In this document: piece after piece, positions 9,254 to 17,891 of the stretch
Layout: the number at the start of each line of letters is the position of its first letter
Position numbering within the stretch: the stretch's first letter is position 1
Origin: Microbulbifer aggregans
GTDB lineage: Bacteria > Pseudomonadota > Gammaproteobacteria > Pseudomonadales > Cellvibrionaceae
DNA: 64,000 nucleotides
NCBI RefSeq assembly: GCF_020524005.1
Contig: NZ_JAIVKK010000004.1
Span: 620,001-684,000 of the forward strand
Direction of reading: 5' to 3'
Position numbers and translations under genes: made by a program
The notes under the pieces: model-generated
Seen by the model: only the letters and a program-made list of their open reading frames with translations
The model's database searches: none
What the model was told of the DNA's origin: nothing

Positions 9254-9694
9254 TTACTCCCAGTTAATTAATACGATACCCGCCAATAGCGCTGCGACAC
9301 CCAGTCCGCGCAGGAGTGAGACTGGTTTGGCGGGCAGGTCGAACCAGCCGAAGTGGCTGGAGACCACGGCAACCAGTATTTGCCCGGTCAGAGCAAACGA
9401 CATCATGCTGCCAACCCCCATGCGCGGAATCAGGAAGTAAAACAGCCCTACGCCAAAGGCGCTGAGCAGTCCGCCGCACCACAGGTACCAGGGTACGCTC
9501 TGAATGGTGGCCAGAGTGGGGTAGTGCCTTACTGCCACCGCGATGGCGAATACGGAAACCAGGCAGCTGACCGCAAATGCGACGGCGGTTCCGAGCAGCG
9601 AGCTGTGCAGCAGTACGCCCAGTTGTGCATTGATGCTGGCCTGAACCGCAATCGCTGCACCGGCCATCAGGGCCAGGGTTGCCAGGGCCAGCAT
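9254..9694 (-). CDS. YdcZ/DUF606-type small DMT membrane protein
   Basis: Inner-membrane protein of 146 residues with about five hydrophobic segments, matching the single-half DMT (YdcZ/DUF606) family: starts MLALATLALMAGAAIAVQAS, contains INAQLG and GVGLFYFLIPRMGVGSMMSF, and ends in LLRGLGVAALLAGIVLI. The frame is open further upstream, but those codons overlap the nitroreductase gene and lack family character, so the ATG at 9694 is chosen. It starts one base past the nitroreductase stop, so the two are probably translationally coupled. The substrate is unknown. Confidence 0.82.
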   Translation of the reverse strand: MLALATLALMAGAAIAVQASINAQLGVLLHSSLLGTAVAFAVSCLVSVFAIAVAVRHYPTLATIQSVPWYLWCGGLLSAFGVGLFYFLIPRMGVGSMMSFALTGQILVAVVSSHFGWFDLPAKPVSLLRGLGVAALLAGIVLINWE

Positions 9695-9695
9695 G

Positions 9696-10322
9696 TTAGA
9701 TAACCTGCGCGAAATCGTTTGCGGGCAGGCGCACCTTCTCGAGTATTGCGTGATCATCTTCCGGATGCCGGTATCCCAGCGCACACAAGGCGGTCGCGGT
9801 AAGCCCCTGCTCGGCCAATCCCAGTACCTGATCAAACCCTTCCGCCTCGAATCCGGTCATGGGGCAGCTGTCGATTTGCAGGCTTGCTGCCGCAGTGAGC
9901 AGTGTGCCCAGGGCAATAAAAGCCTGTTCCCGCGCCCAGCTCGCACGCTCTACTGTCGTCATGCCTGCAAGCACGCCTTTCATATGTCGGGCCATGCCGG
10001 CTTTGTCGTCGGCGGTCACGGGGCGAGCCCCTTCCAGCAGGGACATATAGCGATCAACGGTCTCATCGCCGGTGCGGGTCTCGATGGCGAAAACCAGCAG
10101 ATGGGAGCAGTGCAGAACCTTGTACTGCCCCATTGCATGGGGAAGCAGGCGCTCGCGAACGGCTCTGCTATCGACCTGGAACAGGCGGTAGGGCTGCAAA
10201 CCGTAGGCCGAGGCGCTCAGCCGCGTGGCCTCGATAAGGGTTTCTACATCGCTCGCCGGCAGGCGCTCTTCGCTAAAACGGCGCACGGCGTATCGCCATT
10301 GCAACGCGGATAATACTTGCAT
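9696..10322 (-). CDS. Nitroreductase-family NAD(P)H-dependent flavoenzyme
   Basis: FMN oxidoreductase of 208 residues related to NfsB/YfkO-type nitroreductases. The N-terminal RYAVRRFSEERLP (FMN phosphate site) and TRLSASAYGLQPYRLFQV (about 33-50) are characteristic, as is CPMTGFEAEGFDQVLGL (about 152-168) before the C-terminal ALGYRHPEDD. A strong AGGAGAG site precedes the ATG. It is first of the three-gene group with the transporter and GNAT genes, downstream of a divergent-looking Crp/Fnr-type regulator on the same strand, 89 bases away. The natural electron acceptor is not known. Confidence 0.88.
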   Translation of the reverse strand: MQVLSALQWRYAVRRFSEERLPASDVETLIEATRLSASAYGLQPYRLFQVDSRAVRERLLPHAMGQYKVLHCSHLLVFAIETRTGDETVDRYMSLLEGARPVTADDKAGMARHMKGVLAGMTTVERASWAREQAFIALGTLLTAAASLQIDSCPMTGFEAEGFDQVLGLAEQGLTATALCALGYRHPEDDHAILEKVRLPANDFAQVI

Positions 10323-10411
10323 CGCTCTCTCCTGAATCTGGCACTTGAAAGGGGAGATCGGTCACTCCCCAACACGCGGTGCAGTCTATGGGCTCAGGTC
10401 GGCGAGGGCAT

Positions 10412-11044
10412 TTACATAGGTTGAGCGATCAGCAGGTTTTTTCGTATCCGGCTGAGCTGGGTGGGGGTGATCCCCAGGTGGGAAGCAATGTGGTATTGCG
10501 GCAGGCGCTCGGCCAGGCTGGGAAAATCCTGCAGGAAACGCTGGTAGCGAACCGCGGCCTCATCCTGTACCAGCGAAACTTCCCGAGGTTCCTTTCCGAT
10601 CAGCCAGTGCCGCTCGAGATAGCGAATGTGATACAGCTTGAGGTCTTCGTTTACCTGCAGCAGGTGGCGGTATCCGGCGTGGTCAATCTCAATGATTGCG
10701 GAATCTTCCAGCGCGTCAATGGTGTAGAGCGATGGCTCCCCGCGCAGTAGCGCGGTCATCGAACCGGGAAAGCGGCCTTCGGGGAAAAAGTTCTTGTTGT
10801 ACTCGTTCCCTTTGTCATCGAGTACATACACTCTGAACAGTCCCTGATGTACATAGGCAAAAGAGCGCGGTGTTTCTCCAGCGGGATACAGCTCGGTGCC
10901 CTTTTTGACCTGGCGCCAGGTGCAGAGTGTGCGGTAGGCCGTCCAGGTGGCATCGCTCAGGGGGTAGTAACCATGTAGTGTTTTACGCAGGGCGATAAAC
11001 GCCGCCTCTTCCTGAGACAGCAGGGAATGGGGGTGGGAGGGCAT
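10412..11044 (-). CDS. Crp/Fnr-family transcriptional regulator
   Basis: Predicted DNA-binding regulator of 210 residues with an N-terminal cyclic-nucleotide-binding-like beta roll (KKGTELYPAGETPRSFAYVHQGLFRVYVLD, split across about 46-75) and a short C-terminal helix-turn-helix (HIASHLGITPTQLSRIRK, about 185-202). It lacks the cysteine set of Fnr, so an iron-sulfur sensor is unlikely; the effector is unknown. A TATAAT box at 11082-11087 on the minus strand lies 38 bases before the ATG, but no good -35 was seen. Proximity suggests it may control the downstream nitroreductase group; this is inference. Confidence 0.85.
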   Translation of the reverse strand: MPSHPHSLLSQEEAAFIALRKTLHGYYPLSDATWTAYRTLCTWRQVKKGTELYPAGETPRSFAYVHQGLFRVYVLDDKGNEYNKNFFPEGRFPGSMTALLRGEPSLYTIDALEDSAIIEIDHAGYRHLLQVNEDLKLYHIRYLERHWLIGKEPREVSLVQDEAAVRYQRFLQDFPSLAERLPQYHIASHLGITPTQLSRIRKNLLIAQPM

Positions 11045-11229
11045 GAAATCCGTCGCGCCTTGGGCTCAGTTTGGGGTGCTGATTATAAAGTGACGCACCC
11101 TGCGTCCGCAGCTGAAATTGACCGAACGGCTTAGGAGTGATGGCGTGACTGCCAATGGAAACTAAGATTGTCCCATTCCAAAACCCCCTCTAAGATGCGC
11201 GCAACTGTACTCATTCAGTGGGAAAAACG

Positions 11230-11754
11230 ATGACAGATCTCAACCAAAAAGCCACTATCCGCATTCTCACCACCGGTGGCACCATCGAAAAGAGTTATTG
11301 TGAGTCCGAGGGCACGCTGAAAAACCGTGCCTCGATCATTCGCGACGGCCTGATCGCCAGTCTGCGTCTGCCCTATACCCATCTCGAGCTGGAAAGTGTC
11401 CTCAACAAGGATTCCCTGGAAATGGACGATAGCGATCGCATGCAAATCTGCAGCGCCATCGCCGCCACCGCCGAACAGGGCGACCCCATCGTGGTGCTGC
11501 ATGGCACCGATACCATGTCGGTCACCGCCGAGTATTGTTACAAGCAGATGGGTACTCCCAAGGTCGCGGTGGTATTCACGGGCGCCATGAAGCCCATGGG
11601 TTTTATCGACTCCGACGCCCGTCAGAATGTCACCGAAGCCCTGCTGGCGGCCCGGCTGATGGGGCCCGGTTTCTATATTGCTTTCCACAACCGGGTGTTC
11701 GAAATCCCCGGTGCGCGCAAAAACCTGGAAACCGGTACTTTCGAGGCTGTCTGA
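11230..11754 (+). CDS. Asparaginase N-domain protein, lacking the C-terminal domain
   Basis: Resembles only the N-terminal (active-site) domain of L-asparaginase: ILTTGGTIEKSYCE (about 10-23) carries the first catalytic Thr motif and VVLHGTDTMSVTAEY (about 88-102) the second Thr-Asp motif. It ends after 174 residues, whereas type I/II asparaginases have about 330. There is no frameshifted remainder downstream, so it appears to be an intact short form of a known but uncharacterised group. The ATG at 11230 has GGGA upstream; GTG at 11218 is less likely. Asparaginase activity should not be assumed because the C-domain helps complete the dimer active site. Confidence 0.82.
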   Translation: MTDLNQKATIRILTTGGTIEKSYCESEGTLKNRASIIRDGLIASLRLPYTHLELESVLNKDSLEMDDSDRMQICSAIAATAEQGDPIVVLHGTDTMSVTAEYCYKQMGTPKVAVVFTGAMKPMGFIDSDARQNVTEALLAARLMGPGFYIAFHNRVFEIPGARKNLETGTFEAV

Positions 11755-11865
11755 GCGCAAATTTACCGGTATGATGCCGGGGTCTTTGATTTGTGATCAC
11801 ATTTTGGGTATAAACTGAATAATACTTCAGTTTTAATCGCCTTCTACCAAGAATCGAGGTGTGCC

Positions 11866-13374
11866 ATGGCAGAACAGAATAAGACCCCGCAAACCCTGCA
11901 GGAGTGGCAGGCGCTGGCCGCCGAGCTGAACATCGAGGGCCGGGCCTTTATCAACGGTGAATACGTGGATGCCCTGTCCGGTACCACCCGCCCGAGCATT
12001 AATCCCGCCGATGGCAAAGAGCTGGCGCAGATCGCCAGCTGTGGCCCGGAAGATGCCGAGCGCGCGGTAAAAGTGGCCCGCGAGACTTTCGAGTCCGGTG
12101 TGTGGTCGCATATGCCGCCGATGGAACGCAAGAAGATCCTGGTGCGCTTTGCCGAGCTGATCGAGCAGAACAAGGTCGAGATTGCACTGCTGGAAAGCCT
12201 CGACGCGGGCAAGCCCATCAGCGACACCATGAACGTCGACGTGCCCAGTGCGGTGACCACCATCCGCTGGAATGCGGAGGCGATCGACAAGATCTATGAC
12301 GAGATTGCGCCCACAGGTCCGAACGAGATCGGCCTGATTACCCGTATGCCCCTGGGGGTGGTCGCGGCCATCGTGCCCTGGAACTTCCCGCTTTCCACCA
12401 CTGCCTGGAAACTCGGGCCGGCACTGGCTACCGGTAACAGCGTAATCCTGAAACCGGCCTCCAATACTCCGTTGACTGCCATCAAACTGGCCGGGCTGGC
12501 AAAAGAAGCCGGTCTGCCGGACGGTGTGCTGAATGTACTGCCGGGGCCAGGCAGCAGCCTGGGCAAGACCCTGGGCCTGCACATGGATATCGATGGCCTG
12601 ACCTTTACCGGTTCCACCGAGGTGGGTAAGACCCTGACCGAGTACTCCGGCCAGTCCAACCTCAAGCGCACCTTCCTCGAGCTGGGTGGCAAGAGTCCCA
12701 ATATCGTCTTTGCCGATGCGGATCTGGACAAGGCGGCAGAAGCCGCGGCACTGGCAGTGTTCTACAACCAGGGGGAAACCTGTACTGCTGGCACCCGCCT
12801 GCTGGTCGAAAAGAGCATCGCCGACACCTTTATCGAAAAAGTGAAAAAGGCCTCCGAGCGCTTCCAGCCCGGTCACCCGCAGGACCCCAACTCTGTAATG
12901 GGTGCCCTGATCGACCAGAGCCAGTTCGATACGGTCGAGTTCTACGTGGCCAAAGGCCTGGAGCAGGGCGCACAACTGGTTTGTGGCGGTAAGCCTGCAG
13001 ACGCGGTGGCGGGAGGGCACTATTACGAGCCCACCATCTTCCGTGGTGTAAATGGCGATATGAAGATCGCCCGCGAAGAGATCTTTGGCCCGGTACTGTC
13101 CATCATCGAGTTCGAGACCGAAGAGGAAGCGCTCAAGATCGCCAATGATTCTATCTACGGTCTGGCGTCCGGCGTATGGACCCGGGACATCAGCCGTGCT
13201 CACCGCATGGCCCGTGATATCCGCGCCGGCTCCGTATGGGTGAACAACTACTTTGGCGGTGATATCACTGTGCCGTTCGGCGGCTTCAAGCAGTCGGGCA
13301 ATGGCCGCGACAAGTCCCTGCATGCGCTGGACAAGTACTGCGAGCTGAAATCTACCTGGATCGATATCAGCTGA
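11866..13374 (+). CDS. puuC: Aldehyde dehydrogenase, PuuC/KauB-like (gamma-glutamyl-gamma-aminobutyraldehyde type)
   Basis: NAD(P)-dependent oxidation of an omega-amino aldehyde to the acid, typically in polyamine breakdown. Length (502 residues) and sequence match the PuuC group. General base Glu272 is in LELGGKSPN, nucleophile Cys306 in NQGETCTAGTRL, and the cofactor loop is FTGSTEVGK (about 247-255). PWNFPLSTTAWKLGPALA (about 171-188) is close to PuuC/KauB. A terminator follows at 13400. No other polyamine gene is adjacent, so substrate assignment rests on similarity alone and the symbol is tentative. Confidence 0.85.
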   Translation: MAEQNKTPQTLQEWQALAAELNIEGRAFINGEYVDALSGTTRPSINPADGKELAQIASCGPEDAERAVKVARETFESGVWSHMPPMERKKILVRFAELIEQNKVEIALLESLDAGKPISDTMNVDVPSAVTTIRWNAEAIDKIYDEIAPTGPNEIGLITRMPLGVVAAIVPWNFPLSTTAWKLGPALATGNSVILKPASNTPLTAIKLAGLAKEAGLPDGVLNVLPGPGSSLGKTLGLHMDIDGLTFTGSTEVGKTLTEYSGQSNLKRTFLELGGKSPNIVFADADLDKAAEAAALAVFYNQGETCTAGTRLLVEKSIADTFIEKVKKASERFQPGHPQDPNSVMGALIDQSQFDTVEFYVAKGLEQGAQLVCGGKPADAVAGGHYYEPTIFRGVNGDMKIAREEIFGPVLSIIEFETEEEALKIANDSIYGLASGVWTRDISRAHRMARDIRAGSVWVNNYFGGDITVPFGGFKQSGNGRDKSLHALDKYCELKSTWIDIS

Positions 13375-13399
13375 ACCCTTTTCCCATTCTGACTCCTTC

Positions 13400-13423
13400 G
13401 GGCCGCTATTGCGGCCCTTTTTT
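13400..13423 (+). terminator. Rho-independent terminator after the aldehyde dehydrogenase gene
   Basis: A perfect 7-bp GC stem (13400-13406 with 13411-13417), TATT loop, then six T residues, 26 bases after the stop codon. Confidence 0.92.
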
Positions 13424-13543
13424 GTGCGGGCGCAACAGTGATACCTGTGAACCCATTCAGTGAAGGTACAGCCTGGAGTTGGTACAGTTTCGTCTACCTA
13501 CTCATGGTCCTTACATGATAATCAGTCAGACAGGTTGGCAATT

Positions 13544-13858
13544 ATGAAACAGCGTCCTTTGATTTCCGTATTCTTGATGGTCGCGCTGGCAACGGGAGCG
13601 GCCTCGGCGGTGGCAAAACCGGACAAGTCCGGTAACCTCCCTCCCGGGTTGCAGAAAAAAGTGAATCGCGGTGGTGAGTTACCCCCGGGCTGGAAGAAAA
13701 AGCTGCGACCTGGCTATGTGCTGGAAGATGCTATTTACGACCATGCAGTTATTGTGCGCCCAGTGGACAACCGGGGCATAGTGACCGTGCGGATCGAAGG
13801 GGAGCTGGTGCGCTTGATGCATGCTACCCATGAGATTGTCGACATCCTGTCCCACTGA
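13544..13858 (+). CDS. Small secreted CigR/RcnB-like protein
   Basis: Periplasmic protein of 104 residues. A signal peptide (MKQRPLISVFLMVALATGAA, cleavage near SAVA-KP) is followed by the two-turn motif SGNLPPGLQKKVNRGGELPP and GWKKKLRPG typical of CigR/RcnB-like proteins. The C-terminal half predicts short beta strands. The start at 13544 is chosen because the signal peptide begins there; codons upstream to 13460 look non-coding. CigR is an anti-virulence factor in Salmonella and RcnB a metal-homeostasis protein; neither role can be carried over. Confidence 0.75.
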   Translation: MKQRPLISVFLMVALATGAASAVAKPDKSGNLPPGLQKKVNRGGELPPGWKKKLRPGYVLEDAIYDHAVIVRPVDNRGIVTVRIEGELVRLMHATHEIVDILSH

Positions 13859-13995
13859 CCCGCTCTTTTCCCCTGTCGTCCCCTCGACATCCTGCCGCCG
13901 GTTGCTTGTGACCGGCGGTGACCCACCCTAAACCTAAGGCCACCGATAGAGTTACAATGCAGTTTCTTGCGCTGTGACACCAATCAGGAGGGTAC

Positions 13996-14385
13996 ATGGA
14001 CGATTATCACCACGGTTTTTCCATTGGTATTGAGCGTACCGGTACCGAGCGCGTACTGCTCAGAATGCATGCGAGGGGTAAGCTGGAGCACGAAGACTAC
14101 GAAACTCTCGTGCCGATGCTGGAAACCGCCATCGCGGGTATGGAGCACCCCAAAATAGACGTGCTCATGGACATGCGCGAACTGGAAGGTTGGGAAATCC
14201 GTGCAGCCTGGGACGATCTCAAACTCGGGGTCAAGCACGGTCGCCAGTTCAATAAAATTGCGATGGTCGGGAATAAGCGTTGGCAGGAAATCGCCGCAAA
14301 AATCGGAACCTGGTTTATCGGCGGTGAGGCCAGATTCTTCGAAGGCCCGGCAGAAGCCTTGGCCTGGCTACAACAAAACACATAA
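13996..14385 (+). CDS. SpoIIAA-like (STAS-type) protein
   Basis: Cytoplasmic protein of 129 residues matching the SpoIIAA-like family: RVLLRMHARGKLEHEDYETL, a central IDVLMDMRELEGW strand-loop, and GNKRWQEIAAKIGTWFIGGE followed by FFEGPAEALAWL. These proteins share the anti-anti-sigma fold but usually lack the phosphorylated serine and have no defined partner. GGAGGGTAC immediately precedes the ATG, a strong ribosome-binding site. It precedes terC by 107 bases on the same strand. Confidence 0.85.
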   Translation: MDDYHHGFSIGIERTGTERVLLRMHARGKLEHEDYETLVPMLETAIAGMEHPKIDVLMDMRELEGWEIRAAWDDLKLGVKHGRQFNKIAMVGNKRWQEIAAKIGTWFIGGEARFFEGPAEALAWLQQNT

Positions 14386-14492
14386 ACTCTACCCTCAATA
14401 CTTCCTGAATAGCTCTATCTCTTACCTGAGGGCTGGGGCCGTTTCCATATTTCCAAAAAATAAACACAGTTACGTCTACGTGGGGGACGCGC

Positions 14493-15245
14493 ATGTTCGA
14501 ATGGATTGCGAGCCCGGAGGCCTGGATTGCCCTTGCCACCCTGGCTGCCCTGGAAATTGTCCTGGGTATCGACAACATCATCTTTATTTCGATTCTCGTC
14601 GGTCGCCTGCCCGACAAGCAGCGTGAGCCTGCACGTCTCATTGGTCTGGCGCTGGCCATGGTCACCCGGTTGGGGTTACTGTTTTCGATAGCCTGGATTA
14701 TGGGACTTACGGAACCCTGGTTTACGCTCTTTGGTGAAGAGATTTCCGGGCGGGATGTGATCTTGATTGGCGGGGGCCTGTTCCTGTTAGCCAAGGCAAC
14801 CCATGAAATTCACAACAGTCTCGAAGGTGTGGACGGCGAAACGACCAGTGCGGCCACCGCCAGTTTTGGCATGGTGCTGGTACAGATTGCCATTCTGGAT
14901 ATCGTGTTTTCCCTCGACTCGGTAATCACCGCGGTAGGCCTTGTGGATCATGTTTCCATTATGGCCATTGCCATTATCCTCGCCGTTGCCGTCATGCTGT
15001 TTGCAGCCAAGCCTATAGGGGACTTTGTTGACCGTCATCCGACCATCAAGATGCTGGCACTTTCCTTCCTGATACTGGTGGGGGTTACTCTGATTATTGA
15101 AGGCTTCGATGTACATGTACCGAAGGGGTATATCTATTTTGCGATGGCCTTCTCTGTCGCGGTGGAAATGCTCAATATCCGCTTGCGTAAGAAGCAGGCA
15201 ACCACCGTCAAACTACACAAGCCGATTGTTGAAAAACTGGACTGA
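14493..15245 (+). CDS. TerC-family integral membrane protein
   Basis: Inner-membrane protein of 250 residues with seven or so membrane segments. Typical TerC features are EIVLGIDNIIFISILVGRLP (about 20-39) with an intramembrane Asp, and the repeat-related ILDIVFSLDSVITAVGLVDH (about 133-152). No CBS or CorC domain follows. TerC proteins are linked to tellurite resistance and to manganese/metal efflux that supports metalation of exported proteins; the role here is inferred from family. A strong bidirectional terminator follows. Confidence 0.88.
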   Translation: MFEWIASPEAWIALATLAALEIVLGIDNIIFISILVGRLPDKQREPARLIGLALAMVTRLGLLFSIAWIMGLTEPWFTLFGEEISGRDVILIGGGLFLLAKATHEIHNSLEGVDGETTSAATASFGMVLVQIAILDIVFSLDSVITAVGLVDHVSIMAIAIILAVAVMLFAAKPIGDFVDRHPTIKMLALSFLILVGVTLIIEGFDVHVPKGYIYFAMAFSVAVEMLNIRLRKKQATTVKLHKPIVEKLD

Positions 15246-15273
15246 TCGGGCTGGGCGTTTTACATCGGTTGCA

Positions 15274-15303
15274 AAAACGGCGAACATGATTGTTCGCCGT
15301 TTT
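15274..15303. terminator. Strong hairpin terminator after terC
   Basis: A 13-bp perfect stem with AAAA/TTTT ends (15274-15286 with 15291-15303) and a four-base loop. The symmetric A and T ends would allow termination in either direction. Confidence 0.9.
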
Positions 15304-15374
15304 CAGTTGTGGGGAACGTAGATGTTCGCTGCAAATGGTTTATGTATAAACAAAAATAATAACTTGGATGTGTA

Positions 15375-16496
15375 ATGTTGATACGCAATTTGTATTCAAA
15401 GTTCAGTTTGGTTTCATTTGCGCTCGTTATTTTGAGTGCAGTACCTGGGGAGAATGTCACTGCCGCTGAATTGGGAGCGCTATTTTCCAGCTATCAGGCG
15501 GCGGTAAATGGCGGGGATCGGGATGTTATTGTGGAGGCTGCGGCCGCTGTCTATGACGAAGCAAAAGCATCACTACCAGAGAGCAGCAAAAGCCGCGCAG
15601 CTGCGACGCTGAATTACAGTAAGGCGCTGTTCGGAGCGCGGGAATATATGCGCGCAGAGTCTGTTTCCGGAGAGGCTGTTGCACTTTATGAGGTGGCGTA
15701 CGGTGAGGACGCCATTGAACTGGTGGACCCATATCTGGAGCTGGCCCGGACTACAGTGGGCAACCTCCGGGAATCATCCGGTCACCGGGCAACGTATAAA
15801 CGCTATACCAGGAAAGCGCTAAGTGTTGCCAAGCGGGCAGAGGGGAAAGACTCTTATCTTTATGCGGTGGTCTCGCTGGAGGTTGGACGAATCGCCCTGG
15901 ACTATGATCACTCCCCTCAGGCCGGTATATATCTAAAGGATGCTCAGGAGGCCTTCTCCGGTCCTTTTAGCAAGTATCTCCTGAATAACTTCCTGGCGAA
16001 TTTCTATCTGGGGAAATTCCATATGGCCAGGGGGAGCCGGGCGGACGCGCGTTCTTACCTGGAGGCTGCCCTGGGGGTTGTAGAGCAAGAGGCCGGGCCG
16101 GACAGTGCGCTTGAAATGACAGCCAGGGCATTTCTTGTTGATATCTATGAGTCATTGGGTGAGCCGGAGTTATCCGCAATACAGTGCCGCGCCATTGGTA
16201 AAATGGTCCCGTTCGATATGGACCAGGAGCCGAAACCTCTTTTCCGCAGATTGCCCGAGTACCCGCGTGCCGCCTTGCAGAGTGGTCGTGAAGGGTATGC
16301 CATCGTCAATTTTACGATTTCAGATAGTGGCATTCCGACCGATATCAAAGCCGTTGAGACCAGTGGGTCCAAGAGTTTTGGCAAGGCAGCAGAGGATTTC
16401 ATAAAGGGCCTGCGCTATGCGCCGCGGTTTGAGGCGGGCGAGCCGGTAGATACACCAGGTCGCGAGATGAAAATCAGTTTCAGCATGGCAAAGTAG
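15375..16496 (+). CDS. Secreted TPR-type protein with C-terminal TonB domain
   Basis: Protein of 373 residues with an N-terminal hydrophobic signal (about residues 10-30), then helical repeats resembling TPRs (ALYEVAYGEDAIELVDPYLE and YLEAALGVVEQEAG segments), and a C-terminal TonB_C-like domain from about residue 290 (RRLPEYPRAALQSGREGYAI, FTISDSGIPTDIKAVETSGS). A Pro-rich spacer of true TonB is missing. It may be a periplasmic adaptor that uses the TonB fold to contact partners rather than an energy transducer. No exbB/exbD or receptor gene is adjacent. Confidence 0.75.
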   Translation: MLIRNLYSKFSLVSFALVILSAVPGENVTAAELGALFSSYQAAVNGGDRDVIVEAAAAVYDEAKASLPESSKSRAAATLNYSKALFGAREYMRAESVSGEAVALYEVAYGEDAIELVDPYLELARTTVGNLRESSGHRATYKRYTRKALSVAKRAEGKDSYLYAVVSLEVGRIALDYDHSPQAGIYLKDAQEAFSGPFSKYLLNNFLANFYLGKFHMARGSRADARSYLEAALGVVEQEAGPDSALEMTARAFLVDIYESLGEPELSAIQCRAIGKMVPFDMDQEPKPLFRRLPEYPRAALQSGREGYAIVNFTISDSGIPTDIKAVETSGSKSFGKAAEDFIKGLRYAPRFEAGEPVDTPGREMKISFSMAK

Positions 16497-16522
16497 TTGC
16501 TGTGTCGAAGTGGCGAACAAAT

Positions 16523-16552
16523 AAAAAAGGGCGAATTTATTCGCCCTTTTTT
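16523..16552. terminator. Bidirectional terminator between convergent genes
   Basis: A perfect 13-bp stem (16523-16535 with 16540-16552), loop TTTA, and A/T tracts at both ends, between the TonB-domain gene and the convergent ATP-grasp gene. Confidence 0.92.
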
Positions 16553-16577
16553 ATTAACGGTCCTCTGTCGTAGCAGA

Positions 16578-17411
16578 TCAGGCCACTTGTCTCAGACGTC
16601 GGCGTCGCGGAGCGCTGGGTCGCGTAGGGTAGTTGGGGCCTGTAGGTACGGAGCTATTGAATAGGTATTGCAGAATCGCATCCTGCAACCTTGCCGCACC
16701 ACCTTCAACGCCTTGGTTGCCAAACAGGCGATTGAATTCGATTACGTAGGGGTGGTCCCCGACCATGGCGATATCCCAGCCGGCGTGATTGATGCCCAGC
16801 GTGCGCGCCAGATGGAGCGCCAGGTCGATGGCGGCCTGGGGCACCGGACTGTGGTCCACGCTCCCCCCCTTGGAAACGTTGTTGTAAAACCCCTGTGCGC
16901 TTTGCAGTCGCCAGTAGGCTGTTACTACTTCATCACCCACGATTACGATACGGATATCGCGGTCTATGGGTAGCCATTCCTGCACGTACAGCACATCCGT
17001 CTTTTTCAGGTAGGCTTTCCAGTCTTCCCGCTCTTCGATCAGCCAGACACCGCAACCCCGGGCGGCCTTGGGCAGCTTCGCCACGAACGGGTGATCTATC
17101 TTCTCCCACAGGGCGGCGGCGTTTTCCGGGGTATTGGCCAGGATTCGGGTATGCGGGGTATTGGAGGGGGCGACCAGCTCGAATGCACGGCTCATTTCGA
17201 TCTTGTTGTGGCCCAGGCGATAGCTCGACTCGCTGGGGAAGACGCGCGCATTGAGGCTGTAACTTAGGGCGTTCAGCTGCCAGTATTCGGGGAATAGTAC
17301 CCATTCCGCCTCGGCAATTTCCGCCTTGTATTTGAAGACTTCCTCGGGCTTTAGCTGCAGGGTATCTGCGAAGCCGAGAGTTCTGAAAACGTCAAAAGAG
17401 ACCCACGCCAC
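16578..17411 (-). CDS. ATP-grasp domain protein (RimK-like ligase fold)
   Basis: Predicted ATP-dependent carboxylate-amine ligase of 277 residues. An N-terminal region (AWVSFDVFRTLGF, EWVLFPEYWQLNAL) is followed by the ATP-grasp core: HPFVAKLPKAARGCGVWL (ATP-binding strand-loop), YVQEWLPIDRDIRIVIVGDE and the metal-binding end HPYVIEFNRLFGNQGV. The C-terminal ~25 residues are rich in Arg and Pro. The start is a GTG right after an in-frame TAA and has no clear ribosome-binding site, so the N-terminus is less certain. RidA lies upstream on the same strand. The substrate is unknown. Confidence 0.8.
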   Translation of the reverse strand: MAWVSFDVFRTLGFADTLQLKPEEVFKYKAEIAEAEWVLFPEYWQLNALSYSLNARVFPSESSYRLGHNKIEMSRAFELVAPSNTPHTRILANTPENAAALWEKIDHPFVAKLPKAARGCGVWLIEEREDWKAYLKKTDVLYVQEWLPIDRDIRIVIVGDEVVTAYWRLQSAQGFYNNVSKGGSVDHSPVPQAAIDLALHLARTLGINHAGWDIAMVGDHPYVIEFNRLFGNQGVEGGAARLQDAILQYLFNSSVPTGPNYPTRPSAPRRRRLRQVA

Positions 17412-17507
17412 TGGTTAAAACACACGCAAGTTGAGATGCGCGTTTTTACCGGCAGCGGGCCTCCGTCGTCAAGCAATTTTGCGCCTGTTGAAGCGTTTTT
17501 TCAGGCC

Positions 17508-17891
17508 TCAGCGCGCGACCCGGGCGGTCACCTGGATCTCGATCTTCATAGCGTCGTCCAGCAGCCGGGCTTCGAATACGGTGGCCGCCGGGCGTACCTC
17601 TCCCAGCCACTTCTGTAGCACGGGCCAGCAGGGCTGGAAGTCATCGCGGTTGGGCAGGATATAGGTGACCCGTACGATCTCACCAATCGAGGAACCGGCT
17701 TCCTTTAGCGCCTGCTCGATATTCGCAAAGCACTGGTCGGCCTGTTCGGCTGCATCGCTACTGATGGAGCTGGTGGCATAGTTGTAGCCGGTGGTGCCGG
17801 ATACAAATACGTAGTCACCATCAACGACTGCGCGGGAATAGCCGATCTTGGTTTCAAACTCCGATCCGCTGGAAATAAGCCTTCTGCTCAT
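17508..17891 (-). CDS. RidA/YjgF-family protein
   Basis: Small cytoplasmic protein of 127 residues. Canonical RidA hydrolyses reactive enamine/imine intermediates from PLP enzymes. Typical sequence includes YSRAVVDGDYVFVSGTTGYN (about 18-37), QADQCFANIEQALKEAGSSI, RVTYILPNRDDF and the C-terminal RPAATVFEARLLDDAMKIEI. The Arg of VRPAATVFEA matches the catalytic arginine position, so imine deaminase activity is plausible, although this belongs to a non-archetypal branch. A hairpin with G-U pairs and a short T tail at about 17415-17445 may end its transcript. Confidence 0.85.
   Translation of the reverse strand: MSRRLISSGSEFETKIGYSRAVVDGDYVFVSGTTGYNYATSSISSDAAEQADQCFANIEQALKEAGSSIGEIVRVTYILPNRDDFQPCWPVLQKWLGEVRPAATVFEARLLDDAMKIEIQVTARVAR

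Noticed and set aside
9254-9835. Longer start of the YdcZ-like gene (to 9835)
   Set aside because: The extra 47 codons overlap the nitroreductase gene and do not look like family sequence; the ATG at 9694 matches the family start.
11041-11230. Full sigma-70 promoter for the Crp/Fnr-type gene
   Set aside because: A TATAAT is present at 11082-11087 but no matching -35 box at 16-18 bases was found.
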